Below, one piece after another: positions 10,501 to 21,290 of a stretch of DNA of 64,000 nt. Origin of the DNA: Cristatella mucedo (taxonomy: Eukaryota > Bryozoa > Phylactolaemata > Cristatellidae); assembly GCA_009760855.2 (NCBI GenBank), contig WPIO01000005.1:7350001-7414000 (forward strand). The letters run 5' to 3'. Position 1 is the first letter of the stretch. Each line of letters starts with the position of its first letter. A model generated the notes under the pieces. It worked only from the letters and a program-made list of their open reading frames with translations. It was not told where the DNA came from and did no database searches. Position numbers and translations under genes: made by a program.

Positions 10501-12309
10501 TTTAGAAATACACGTCTGCGGCCTCCGTTGACGCAAACGTTTCTCTTCGGTGCATTTCGGCAGGCATTGCATGCTAAATCGGCCAGAGAGATCGTCTGGA
10601 TAGTGCAGAGTAGAGAGCTTGAGACCAAACCATGAGTCATTCTTTTGTGTTCTTTCCTGAAGATCGACGGCCATTTATGCCTCTCAGCAGGCTGTCATCT
10701 CTCACCGAGGTAGGGTCTAGCTCACTGCAGCACTATGATAGCCAATGACATCCAGATATGTCAACATGCTGTGCTGACCGATATGACCGCAGTAAGATTT
10801 AGGTTAACCAAGCAGATAGGCCCTATCTTGGCCAGCATTGCTTAGATTATTAAATGAATCCTAAGCACTACGTTTATATTTCAAAGCGAGATCTCAATCC
10901 CGTTTGGAACTTGCAAGCAAGCTGATAAAGTGGTATTATTGTTCAACTGCTGGGCTGTGACTCATCACAGTGACTTGGCTATGAATAGTAGGAAGGCGAG
11001 TAAACAAAAGTTTGTTAAATTCTGGTGATCCACCGTGGGCTTTTCTATGAAAGACCTGAAAGCAGCTGCCTTAAAATGGAAGAACCTTAGCCGGTAATCG
11101 GAGACAGACGTAAAATAAATGTTCTACTGGGCATTAAAAGGTCCATTTGCCTCACAAGGAGAAAAACTTGGTATGGTAAAGCCCATATTTAGTTTTATCC
11201 TGGGAGAAAATTTAGTCCCAAGTTCAAAAGAGACACGGTCGAAGGAGAGCAAAGATTAGCAGGATGACGAAGGGTGGCTATTTTTTCAGCAGGCCTCGCA
11301 GTGCCGGGGCTGAGTCCTCAATTTGTTCCATCTTACGAAGGATTTGAAGAAGAATTCTGCTAATCTGCTGTTGGAATTAGAGGGAAGCATGCCCACTTGG
11401 GATCGGTTAAGAAGATGCTCGATAGTGAGCATCAGCAGTTTTGGTTTTATTGAAATTTGATTAGACTATGTATCAATATAATTTAGAGTTGACCTAAGAT
11501 ACAAAGTACAACATACGACCGAAAATAATTTTCGAACGCCATATGATGAGCAGCCAGTCCCAACTATTTCTATGGATTGTTGCGATTGCTTTTTGCCAGT
11601 AAACACTTCATTCTGAAGTCTTGGACAATTCCTGGGCTGAGTATATTCAATCAATCTTAAAGACATTCCTAGAGAGCTCATGTATCTGCTTGGTCAAGTA
11701 GGAGCGATAACGGCCTATGGCCATGAAATGTAAACACCCTACTCCGACGCCTTTTCAAGTTCTCCTTGCAATAGCACCATCAGAAACCCACGGAAATGAC
11801 AGTTCCACTATGCAAAAGGTAATAAACCAGAGATTCTGGGGTACACACACGTAGAGAGAATCTTCATCTATATCTTCTTCTGGTTTGCTAATAAGGTTTT
11901 GAAGGTTAAATGAGATTACCTGTTACTGTTACTGGATTAACTGCATCCTCTTTGCATGTAGCTTTAATTGAGCCACGACAGGAGACACTGCAAAATATGA
12001 AGTTGACCATGAATCTCGCCTTTGTAATTGCAGGCTGTTTATGCTTACTATATCTGATCCATAGCTTATCCTTGTTCAATGAATCCGCACGTGCTACATC
12101 ACCAAGGCACTCTATTAGTATCGTAGGAGGAAGTCAAGCAATCAAGTGCACTTAATTTGTGTCTTTTGAAGGTACTAGTCGACAACATAAGTCTTACTAG
12201 AGCACCCGTATTTTTGTGAATTCAGTCAATCAGTATCTCTGCAAACCAACTTCGTGCGATGTTAACTACAATGAGCTGGACGATGACTATTTCTTCGTCA
12301 TTGTGGATT
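10501..12309. other. Anonymous DNA
   Basis: About 1.8 kb with no recognised domain, RNA gene or repeat. Short open frames (11466-11681 minus, 11910-12155 plus) show nothing diagnostic; the latter has one hydrophobic stretch but no supporting context. Confidence 0.4.
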
Positions 12310-12440
12310 TTCTTTTGATGCCTATGCGTGCTCACTCTACGAATATTATCATAATCAATTGATTATTTCATTTTAATTACATATGCAGTCTCTAGACAGA
12401 GATTTTGCTCTCTTAGAGTGCTACACACCTGTCTCGCGAT
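12310..12440 (+). mobile_element. LINE 3' UTR/tail remnant
   Basis: 'gcctatgcgtgctcac' then 'gcagtctctagacagagatt' and 'ctctcttagagtgctac' parallel the 3' UTR and terminal motif of the LINE family ('cttatgcgtgctgacac', 'agcgcctagaaagagatt', 'ctctgagggcgct'). No coding part is present. Confidence 0.5.
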
Positions 12441-12497
12441 CTTTATACATTTTTAGCTAGGCCTTTTATTTTAAAGAGCCTGGAGTTAACTTAGAAA

Positions 12498-12645
12498 ACT
12501 AGCTTATTTAATTGCCCCTTGTGTATAGCGACAGAAGAGCTTTTACGGCTATAACCATTACTTGCAGGGGAAATAATGGATCACCCACACAGGATTCGAA
12601 CCCACAACTTCGAGACAGAGGTCGTGAAAACCAAACAACTTTACT
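12498..12645 (-). mobile_element. SINE-B (tRNA-derived)
   Basis: Same architecture as the 10.3-kb copy. Minus-strand B box 'gtgggttcgaatcctg' is the best B-box match in the window. The body ends 'gctcttctgtcgctataca'. The tail is lost or diverged. Confidence 0.7.
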
Positions 12646-13504
12646 TTAGTACTATGGCTGCAGCTGTTGTCAGTCTGCAACATTTTTAATACTAGGCATA
12701 TCTAATTTTTGCTAATGTATATATAATTTACGGTTCAAGAATATTTCGGGTGAATGGTATTATAATACCTCTTGGCAGCCGACCAAAAGTTTTTCTTCTC
12801 ACCGATTAAGTTGTTAAAAGAGTTTGGATGTTCTTTAAGCCACATCTAGCTGAATAGTTTTCTGCAGATTGTATTACAACGTGTGCTATAGTTATTACAA
12901 ACATCTGCTATGTTTTGTTACAGAAGCAAAGGATCTGCTGGACTTAAGATATCCAGTGGATTTATGCTTACACAGAGAGTAATTTAGATCGCTTTTCCTA
13001 ATCTTAATTAAGCAACGGCTGTCGAAACTTCTTAATCGTCTTCTCGTTGGAACCCTTTTCCAGAATTGTTATGGCGATTGCATTTAATCAACTTTAAAGT
13101 GAACTTGCTTGTGTTTTGAATTCATTCTGGGTCTGATAACTGTAATCAATCGATGGTGATTACGATTTCTTCCATGAAGGGAACTAAGGCCAGCGTGTTC
13201 GAAGACAATACTGGGGCTAATAATTTTCTTCCATTACAAATTCATTGCTTTATGGCTAGCATATTATAGCAGATTGGTCTATTTAAAATCTGACCACATT
13301 AGCACAGAAGCAACACCAAGTGCTGAGTGTACCCAATTTAAATTCAGAGCGTATTCTTACAGCTTTGACGATGCAAATCCTGGATAGTATTAAAGTGGAT
13401 AACTTTCAAAGCTTGTTAGCATATAAGCAAAACTGGCTCATTTAATGGTCATCATTTTTTTCAGTACTAAGCAGACTTGAAAGACAACTGGGTGCTATAA
13501 ACAT
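12646..13504. other. Anonymous AT-rich DNA
   Basis: About 860 bp with no long open frame and no recognised repeat. Confidence 0.4.
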
Positions 13505-14300
13505 TATACCATAGCTGTGCAAAAATGGAAGCAACTTTTCTTAAATTGAACGACGACTAAACCGACCTAATAGTTATGGGCGAACCAGGTGCATTTAAGA
13601 AATGGGAAAACCTAGCCCTTAAAATTGGCTCGGCTAGCATATCCCCTGTTGAGTCTGCATGTTAGCTAGGTGTCCTGTTAAACAATATCCCTTCATTAGA
13701 CGACCACATGAGCTCCACAATCAAGTCTGCCTAATATCAGCTACATAAAATTGCTAAAACTTGGGCTTGCATAGATATTGATACTGCATAAAAAATCCGC
13801 GGCGTTTGTGACATCCTGTCTCGACTTATGTAACTCTCTGCTTGCACTTCCAGTTGGTGCAAACCTTCGAAGCTTGACTGAGCGTTGCAGCTGCCAGAAG
13901 TTGCCTGCTAGCTCCTGAGCGTTGCAGCTGCCACATCGCAACAACTCTCGCCAACCTGCACTGGGTCTCAGTCAAGCAATGCATCGGCTTCAAGGTTCCT
14001 TTACATAAGTGTAGGTCCCATTCTTCTCTGGCTCCAGCCTACATTTCAGAACAACTTCCTCACTACGCGAAGAATTGCACAACCCTCTGTTCTGACTCGA
14101 ATCGCTTAGCCATGCCTCGTACGACCCTCAAAGCCGTTGGAGACCGTGCCTCGAGTTTGTACGCTCCCAAAGCATGGGGCTCACTACCGACTCGCGTCAC
14201 AACGTTCTCTGATATGACGAAATTTTGAAAAGAAGCTTAAAGCGCATATGTTTATTACAGCATTTGGTGGATCTCTGCGATTTATCTGCTGTGTGCATGT
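13505..14300 (+). mobile_element. L2/CR1-type LINE fragment, both ends truncated
   Basis: Starts just after the RT palm, with an ATFLKLNDD block, stop, then IVMGEPGAFKKWENLALKIG. It continues through SASISPVESA and DDHMSSTIKSA to the C-terminal 'LLWLQPTF' and 'FITAF' equivalents in shifted frames. Many stops and at least three frameshifts. It ends without the family's 3' tail, where it meets the duplicated 0.7-kb segment at about 14305. Confidence 0.8.
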
Positions 14301-14309
14301 AGCATATTT

Positions 14310-15000
14310 GTGATCTGCACTGGTATTTATCGCATACGTGCGAGAACGGAGCACACATTTGGGGCAACAGCAACCTACCAGGTGCTAGGAGGCAGCCACT
14401 TGTTGGTGACTTATTCGTACTTTGAATCATTCTCGACAGATGTTCTGAGAGAACACTGGTGCTCAGTGGCCCGACATTAATTATCAAGGAGCCTGATGAG
14501 GGACGCTAGGGTTGCCTTCGGATGTGCCCACAGGGATACCTCAGTGAAGCCCTGCAGCCCAAGTCTGCATTGATGTAGATGGTGTAACTATCCAAACAGC
14601 TGCATCAGTAGTGCCGAACCCTAACTGAGCATGTGCTGCTCGATGCAGACATACTGTGAGCGTGACTCTTACAATACTACAGCTTCAGCATTTTCTGGGT
14701 ACGACTCTGCACACCAGCCAGAACCAGCGAGCATTAATTTGGAGCTTTCTCGTAACGACGCAAGTCCAAGCCACGAAGGCAGCTAGACTTGCCGAGCAGA
14801 AAAAAGGTTGAGCAGCTACAGTCATGCACTGAACCAACATCTAATAGAACATTGAGGTACACGAGTTGCTGCTGGCCAGCTAATGCAAGAAACAACGCTT
14901 GTAACGTGGGCAGCAGCACAGGAGACTTACCCGGAAGGAGAATCGGAAATGCTGTACTAGGCATTGGAAAGTCACAACAGACGGTGAGCCGAAAAGACAA
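14310..15000 (+). repeat. Duplicated 0.7-kb segment, copy 2
   Basis: Partner of 8930-9650 with the same order of shared blocks. It is somewhat shorter and diverged by many small indels. The open frame at 14789-15052 covers the Cys-rich core but has no confident family. As in copy 1, a minus-strand LINE fragment follows. Confidence 0.65.
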
Positions 15001-15118
15001 GGAAGCCGTGCCTGTGTCAATCTCAGCGAGGAGCTATTACACAGGCTCTTAATGAATCCTTCGACACTTTGAGGCACCTGTGCCCAGCCTACTCAAAGTA
15101 GTCAGAGCAGAACGAGGC

Positions 15119-15680
15119 TGGCTATTTGACTAATGGTGGATTGATTTGACAAATAGACCTCAAGGACGTCAGGTAAAAACTTGACAATGGAGTCAATAAG
15201 CTCAACCAATAGCAAGTGACTTTGAAATAGCGCTAGCGGATTGTGGGAAAATGTCACCCGAGTAAAGCTCAAAGAAACAATCAGGAGTGTTACGCCTTTG
15301 AATTTTCTAGAGACACCTGGTTTACCCATAGCACTCAGAGCTATTAGATTACTGGTGGATTGGCTTGCACATGATCCTCTTGGGGAACAGGTAAATACTT
15401 GACAATGGAGTAAATATGCTCATACGATAGCATGTCACTTTCGAATAGCACTACCAGATGATGGGCAACGTCCCTAAAGTAATGCTCAATGAAAAATCGG
15501 GGGGGGGGTTACGCCTTTGAAGTTTCCGGTGATATCAAGTGTGCCCATAGCACTCCTGCAAGTCTTGTCATCAATAATATAAGGACAGTTAGTAGCCATT
15601 CAGATGTGAATGCGGTCGATGCAAGCAGTAAGGAAATTAAGTGAGCAGGATAAGCTGTATCCATTGGAAAGATTGAAGGA
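15119..15680 (-). mobile_element. LINE fragment with a 221-bp tandem duplication
   Basis: The same post-palm LINE segment as at 9770-10080, present here about twice. Positions 15119-15340 and 15341-15560 repeat each other with a period near 221 bp ('gtggattgatttgac'/'gtggattggcttgca', 'acttgacaatggagt' in both, 'ttacgcctttgaa' in both). A minus-strand open frame in the first copy starts MGKPGVSRKFKGVTLLIVSL. The remainder to 15680 extends upstream in LINE sense. Confidence 0.65.
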
Positions 15681-15684
15681 TAAT

Positions 15685-16175
15685 CATAATAATAATATTA
15701 TTCCTTTATCAGAGCACCATCAGAGAATGCATTCACTTTCCAGGCGCTTCACCGATGCTGTAAAGGTCACTTGAACACGATTAGCTGTAACGTGCATAAT
15801 GTCGAAAAGAGTAACATGGTTAGAGGTAGCATGCAAATTGTTAACATTCAAATATGGAGTGGTAACATGCACAGTGTCAGCACGCTAAAGCCCACACAGG
15901 GCGAACGGCTTATGACCCACTACATTTTTCGAGAAATCATGTGTTTTTAGCTTCTTTTTAAATATAGTCAACTCAGGAAATGCTGAGACATCTTTTGGGA
16001 GTGAATTCCAGGCCCCGGGATCGTAGAAACTGAAGTCATGTTCTCCGAGGGATTTCAGTTAGTTCAAAGCAGAGCTGAGCAACCAGAATCAGAAAAGCAT
16101 GTTGTACCACGCCTTGACTAGTTTGTTAGTAGTCCTGATAATTGGGCTGGAGCTACAGAATTGAGGTACCTATAC
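15685..16175 (-). mobile_element. LINE 3' end (C-terminus plus 3' UTR)
   Basis: Minus-strand LINE 3' end. The tail lies at about 15685-15720 (ATAAT repeats and a 'ctttatcagagcaccatca' mirror of the terminal motif). The 3' UTR follows, then sequence matching the end of ORF2 up to the mirror of 'ggctccagcctatctgtcag' near 16140. The reading frame is broken. Confidence 0.7.
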
Positions 16176-16189
16176 GTTGGTGACAGATC

Positions 16190-17275
16190 CTTAATAATAA
16201 CGTTATAATACATTTCGTGTTGCATCTTCAGAGAACTCAATCTCTTTCTAGGCAATTTACATTTGCTGTAAAGGAAGCAGCGTCGAATGGTTAGCTGTAG
16301 CCTACTCAATGAACAACAAGCATAACATGGTCAGAGGTGATATGCACATGGTCAACATGCAAATATCGTCTGAAGCAGCATGCACAGTGTCAGCCCACAT
16401 TAGCACACACATGACGAATCATACGGACTCAGTAAGTGCTGTGATAAATAGCTACGTTTTTAGTTTGTTTTTAAATGTGGTCAAGTTAGGGGATGTCTCG
16501 AAGCAAGTCAGAAATGAGTTCCAGGCTTTGAGAGCATACGAACTAAATGCAGGTTCTTCAAAGAATTTGAGGTTCGTGTGAGGTTTAACTAAACGATATT
16601 AGAGTAGGAAAACCAGTGGTACGATGATCGTGGATAAGGTCTTATAGGTAGGCGGGAGCCAAAGTATGAAGGGACCTAAAAGTGAGTGGCAGACCTTGAA
16701 ATCGATGCACTGCTTAACTGGGAGCCAGTGCAGGTCGATGAGAAGTGGTGTGATGTAGCAGCTACAAAGCTCATGATTGACAAAGATTTTTTGATTGACT
16801 GCATATTTTTGTACTAGCTGCAAGTACCTGATTGCACATGCCTGTAGACCAGCTAGCAATGAGTTACAGAAGTGGAAATGGGATGTCACAAATGTGTGGA
16901 CTACTTTAGATGTAGTATTCCTGTCTTAGCAAGCCCGAATTTTAGCATGGTTATGTAGCTGAAAGCAGGCAGGCTTGACTGTTGAACTAATGTGATCGTC
17001 TAATGTAAAGTCCCTTTGGAACAGGACACCTAGATTTCGTGCAGATTTAACAGAACGTATGCTGGCAGAGCCGATTTTGAGCTTCAGGTTTTCCAATTTC
17101 TGAATCACACTTAGTTTTCCCATAACTAGTAGGTTGGTTTTTATCATCATTCAATTTAAGAAAGTTTGCTGCCATCCATATGCAGATGTTATTAATACAT
17201 GTATCAAGGGAGTTTATCTGCCCGGAAGTGGCTGAAGAGAGTGTTGAATCCGTGTGGACACCAATGGCTTGCCGA
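16190..17275 (-). mobile_element. L2/CR1-type LINE copy with RT-thumb to 3' tail
   Basis: Minus-strand copy. Tail at about 16186-16260 (mirror of 'cctagaaagagattgagttc'). 3' UTR to about 16430. ORF2 C-terminus at 16599-16889 with FHFCNSLLAGLQACAIRYLQ and ITPLLIDLHWLPVKQCIDFK. The post-palm region at 16926-17265 has INSLDTCINNICIWMAANFL and NLLVMGK. Three frame changes. The 5' end stops where Gypsy integrase sequence of the first array unit starts. Confidence 0.85.
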
Positions 17276-17284
17276 TCCCCAAAA

Positions 17285-18183
17285 AGGCACAAAGATTGGG
17301 CCAAGGTGCCACTGCAGAAAACCTCAGGAAAACGACCTAGGCAATGAGTTGACACAGGCATTGCGAAGCTGCCTCAAACCTCACGGGGAACCGCTACATC
17401 CTGGCGATGACCGACTGCTTCATCATGAGGTCTGAGGCTAGAACGATTCCGGAGCAGAAGGCTCTCACCTATGCCACGTTACTCGGGGAAGAGATGGTTT
17501 TCAGCCCCAGCGTTCTAGATTAGGTCCATCCTGATGGTGTTGCTAGCATGTTACGAATGCTAGGGCTGTTGTTTTGTATTATCTTTCTCGAACCTACTGC
17601 ACATATCACCGTACCTACCACAGACATATGGGTCAGTAGAGCGGTTTAACGACAAACTACCGAGACGGTTTCTATGTTTGCTAGCAGCAATCATTATGAC
17701 TGGAGCGATTACATACCGTATGTGCTTTTTTGCCTATCCAATTTATTTTAAAGATCCCACACGTAGTAGCCCCTTTTCATGAACAATGGGCGGAAGACTC
17801 GCCTGTATAAAGACATAGTGCTGCCTGTGGACGAAACGTGCGAAACCGAAGAGCACTATATGTACATTATGTTCGATAACAGAACATTCAGGCTGCCTAG
17901 GTCAAGCAAATTCGTCACCTGAGGCGTTCGCTTGTCAAGGGCAGTTATGATGTCAACGCCAAAGTTTTTCACGAAAACAAGGCCGAGCACTGTACATAAC
18001 AACCGCTGGAAGCCAGCTTTGCACAGCTTCACAAGACTGCCTACTAGTGACCAGGAAGACGAATTATCCACTCTCGACAGCTTGGACAATTCTGATAGAA
18101 GGAAGCGCTACGAAGATCAGCCGCCAGTTCAAGTCAGTCCCACCGATGAGGAAAAACCTGCCAAAAGGTTGATGATACGTCTA
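17285..18183 (+). pseudogene. Array unit 0: Ty3/Gypsy integrase remnant
   Basis: The 3' part of a Gypsy pol gene. The key segment at 17594-17653 reads LLHISPYLPQTYGSVERFND, matching the integrase core end (TSPYHPQTDG.VERFN) that includes the catalytic Glu region. Downstream, 'DYIPYVLFCLSNLF' corresponds to the 'YLPYLLFAYR' block, and 'TRLYKDIVLPVDE' (about 17795-17833) to 'GREARLPIDIVLP'. An open frame at 17932-18246 covers the integrase C-terminal extension. RT and RNase H are absent, because a minus-strand LINE lies at the 5' side. Confidence 0.8.
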
Positions 18184-18338
18184 CTGTGCTGGTTTGGCCC
18201 TATTGTTAAAGTGCTTGCCTTTAACGATCGACGTATAAGTGAGTGATTTGGTAACCGGCTTCGCAGGTAAAAGCCCTGTGCTATATATGAAGGTCCTGAA
18301 TAGCTACTTAGTACTGTTGGGGTGCTATAGAAATGAAT
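18184..18338 (+). mobile_element. Array unit 0: SINE-A
   Basis: The A-box region 'tttggccctattgttaaagt' is followed by 'gcttgcctttaacgatcg' and a tail 'ctgaatagctacttagtact'. It sits directly after integrase, exactly as in the other units. The B box is eroded. Confidence 0.6.
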
Positions 18339-18399
18339 CATGTTTGCATAAACTCTACCGTGAACAAACGCTTAAATTTGTACAGGCTACTGCTTGGCC

Positions 18400-19032
18400 A
18401 AACGATCAGGCTGATGCAACAGTCGGCTTAAGAGCAGGTTGTCTGTCGTGAGCTTTGCAACGGCAATATCACACCATGTCTAGACGTCCCTGAACTGGCT
18501 CTTAATTAAGTCGCACATTGATTTCAAGGCTCTGTCACACTGACTTCAAGGTTCCTTCATTCTTTGGCTCCGGTCTACCTATCAGATCTACTCCCCTGCT
18601 AGGCTATGCATCGATGGCGCCTACTTTTCTGAATCGAACCGGTTAGCTACCCACCCATTGTGAACTACAAATATCTTTGAGGTCATGCCTTGAGCTCGTT
18701 TGCTCCTATATTCCGGGAACTTACTGCCGACTGAATTCAAGACATTCCGTTTTTAGAAAACTTTAAAAGAAGCTAACACGAATCCATTTATCAAAGCATT
18801 TAGTGGGTCCTTGCGATTCGTTCTTTGTAATCGTAGTCGCACTGAAAATAAGCATATCGCTACTAACGATATTTGCATGTCGACCCTGTGTAGATCACAT
18901 ATAATTAAGCTATGCTTATTGAGATGAAGCATGCTTCCAGCATCAATTCAGTCAATCTTTCTTTACAACACACGTAAAATGCATAATGAGGTTTTAAGTT
19001 CTCTTAGGATGCTTTACCAAGGTTCTATTATT
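18400..19032 (+). mobile_element. Array unit 0: 5'-truncated LINE 3' end
   Basis: Starts at 'atcaggctgatgca', the common truncation point in every unit, about 60 bp after SINE-A. 'ttgtctgtcgtgagctttgc' matches the LINE RERRSC region and continues to the 3' UTR and a worn terminal motif 'gaggttttaagttctctt' at about 18990. The frame is destroyed. Confidence 0.7.
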
Positions 19033-19039
19033 GCGAGCA

Positions 19040-20100
19040 AAAGTCTAACTTCAGTTTTATCGACTTTCTGTAGGATTTCTGATATCCTATAAGCAGGCCA
19101 AAATGTAAAACCGATATTGATGTGTTCTTTGTGTAGTATTCTTGTGAGATAATGCAGCGACTTCAATGATCATGAATTGTATATCTTTGGGATTACACAG
19201 ATCAGGCAGCATTTTTCTGCTTAAAAGAGACAAACAGATGCCCAAAAAAAGGACGAAACGATCCATCAGCACCTAAGAGCTACCCATATCACAGACGGCA
19301 TACGCTAGTACCCTTGGGACCTAGCTGGTTCGGCGTCGTGACTACGGAAGCCGATTGGCCAAAGCGGACGTGTGTGCATGTTCGTGTTGTCGTCTCGTGC
19401 CGTCTGTAGCTTCGCTGTGTCTAGGTTCCGCACTGTAGTAATGGACTATTTTCTCCAATGGTGTGTAGCACGTGCATCTGTATTATAAAGATATTTTAAA
19501 TCAAGCTAGTATCCTTCTAACACTAGTTCGGAGAGTGCCATGCTATTAGAGTCCGGCATAGCTAATTAGGGGAGGTCAAGCAAAACAAGCAACCCTATAG
19601 TCTTGGTTACGTTATGATCCACAAGACGCTCAGCGGCTTGGCTTTTACATGCTCAAGTGAACTGATATTTGTGTTTCAGCCTCCTAAGAGCCTCGTGGTA
19701 CTAAGCGGAATATAACTTAGCTGTTCAATTAATTCGTACACTTAAGAGACAAATGGAGACTAAATCTTGGACTGAAGATTCTCGACAGTGGTAGTCACTT
19801 CACGAATTCTTGCACGACTACTATCCGGCTTGCTGACTACCGCACAATCTCTCCAGCCATCATAAGCTGCAACTCTTATGCTAATCATTTCCTTGACTGC
19901 ACCCTAGACTCCATTTTGTCTCTCATTTTCTATTTTCGGCGAAGTGTGTTCGCTGCCGATTGTCCACCAAAGGCAGCTTTCATTAGATTGGATTTAATTA
20001 AACTTTAGTTTGCCACCCCGTGCTGCAGCTTAGAGTGAAAATTTAAAATGATACATATTAGTAAGCAACGGAAATTAGAAACTCACTAAAAATTTGACTG
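19040..20100 (+). repeat. Array unit 1: leader (U) segment
   Basis: An anonymous segment at the start of each unit. Shared landmarks are 'acgatccatcag...ctaagagctacccat' (19258), 'cggcatac', 'ggtgtgtagcacgtgcatct' (19459), 'gagagtgccatgct', 'gtgtttcagcctcctaa' (19672) and 'agctgcaactcttatgct'. No protein signature is visible. By position it could hold the LTR, leader and gag of the Gypsy element, but I could not identify LTR ends, a primer binding site or gag motifs. Confidence 0.65.
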
Positions 20101-21290
20101 GTTAATTCGTGGTGGATTTGAATCGGTAGTAGTACTGGTCATGGCCGTTGCTCTCAGATTCAGGTGTTTGTTGAAGCATGAGCGAACCCATTGTGGGGAA
20201 ATTGCACGAGTAAACTTTACGAAGAATATACTGTAATACGCCATAGATTGGCGTTCGACACAGTATTTCCTTTCTTTTTTCAGTGCATTGCGTTAACCAG
20301 AATTGGTTAACTACTGGGTCAAATCGTTTCTTAGTCATTCTATTAGCAGAGACCACAGTAAAGTTATTTGCGACAGTACATACGTTCGTTTGCTGACCGA
20401 GAGCTTCTCTGGTAAAAAGGCATGTTTATTGTCCAAAAGAGGCTCATAAAATACTCTCTGGAGCACGGGGAACATGCAGCTGCCACGTATTATCTTCTGC
20501 TGGTATTTTTCCAGAACCCGATAACATAACATAACCCGATAACATGAAAAGAACGCTCAGTACGCACGAACTTGGGGATGCCCAATTTGCTAGGCAGTTT
20601 CTCGGCCTGGCCTCCTAATTCTGAAAGTTTATGCCGGTGTTCCTAAATTCACTGAGCCGCTAAACAACCTGCTGAGGAAGAGGGAACACTTTGTGCTATT
20701 GGTGGATTGCTAGCGCTATTCAAAAAAACTTTCTAAGTGGTTGCGTTCACTTCCAATCTTTCGCATCTCAGACTTTTTTGCTCTGTTATATATCTATCCA
20801 GGTGCTTCACATTCATAGGGCTTGAGCCCATGACCTGGGCCCGGACCTTCGTCGGGGAGAAAACCTTATCCCCTGTGCTGTTTGTCTTTTGGTATTAATA
20901 AAAATGGTACCACGGTGGTAGCTATTGTTAGGTAAGTGGCCAAAGTGTTAGAGTAAGCAGCCGCTGACGATTTCAGCAGCATTATCCAAAAAGCCGAACT
21001 TAATCATTCCTCATTTGACTAGGGTACTTTTTCCATGATTGCGACAATGTGCCATTTTTTGAGGCCAAGGTCAGTGGTTTTCTTTCCCAACTGTCCAAAA
21101 GTTCCAGGAGGGGTGGGTTGCAAACGATAATTATTAGTCTCGGCACTTAGCTTATTCGGCTCAGAAGCTCCACGAGTATGAAATAGAAGGAGCGTATAGT
21201 AATGAGAAAACCAACCCTAATTGTGGATGCCCAGTCGTCTTTTAAAGAGCCTGTTGCTGCTATATTTATAGGCGCTATCCTTAAAGCTGC
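20101..21290 (+). pseudogene. Array unit 1: Ty3/Gypsy RT 3' part and RNase H remnant
   Basis: The RT palm is deleted: sequence jumps from the pre-RT block (20200-20430) to the end of RT near 20490, where 'cttctgctggtatttttccag' encodes the 'SSAGIFPE' motif equivalent to the Gypsy 'S..GI..D' block. Frame 'KVYAGVPKFTEPLNNLLRKR' (about 20620-20690) matches 'KFIPDFSKIAAPLT.LLRK' at the RT/RNase H boundary. RNase H ends with the 'LRSSTSMK' (LAxWxLELQEY-like) region at about 21160-21185. A minus-strand SINE-A (20772-20874) interrupts it. Confidence 0.75.
20772..20874 (-). mobile_element. SINE-A inserted in Gypsy RNase H
   Basis: Minus-strand copy. Reverse complement has 'ccaggtcatgggctcaagcc' (B-box side), then 'gaagcacctggatagatata'. 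The flanking Gypsy sequence 'cgcatctcaga' | 'ctgtttgtc..ttggtattaa' is continuous in the other units ('cgcatctcagaattttctatacagtttgtcattaggtattgat'), so this is a separate, later insertion. Confidence 0.75.

Noticed and set aside
11910-12155. Small membrane protein gene
   Set aside because: There is one hydrophobic stretch in an 81-codon frame, but no start context, no paralogue and no conserved motif; consistent with chance.
12498-12645. A functional tRNA gene on the minus strand
   Set aside because: Good B box but no acceptor or anticodon stem pairing; the body and tail match other SINE-B copies.
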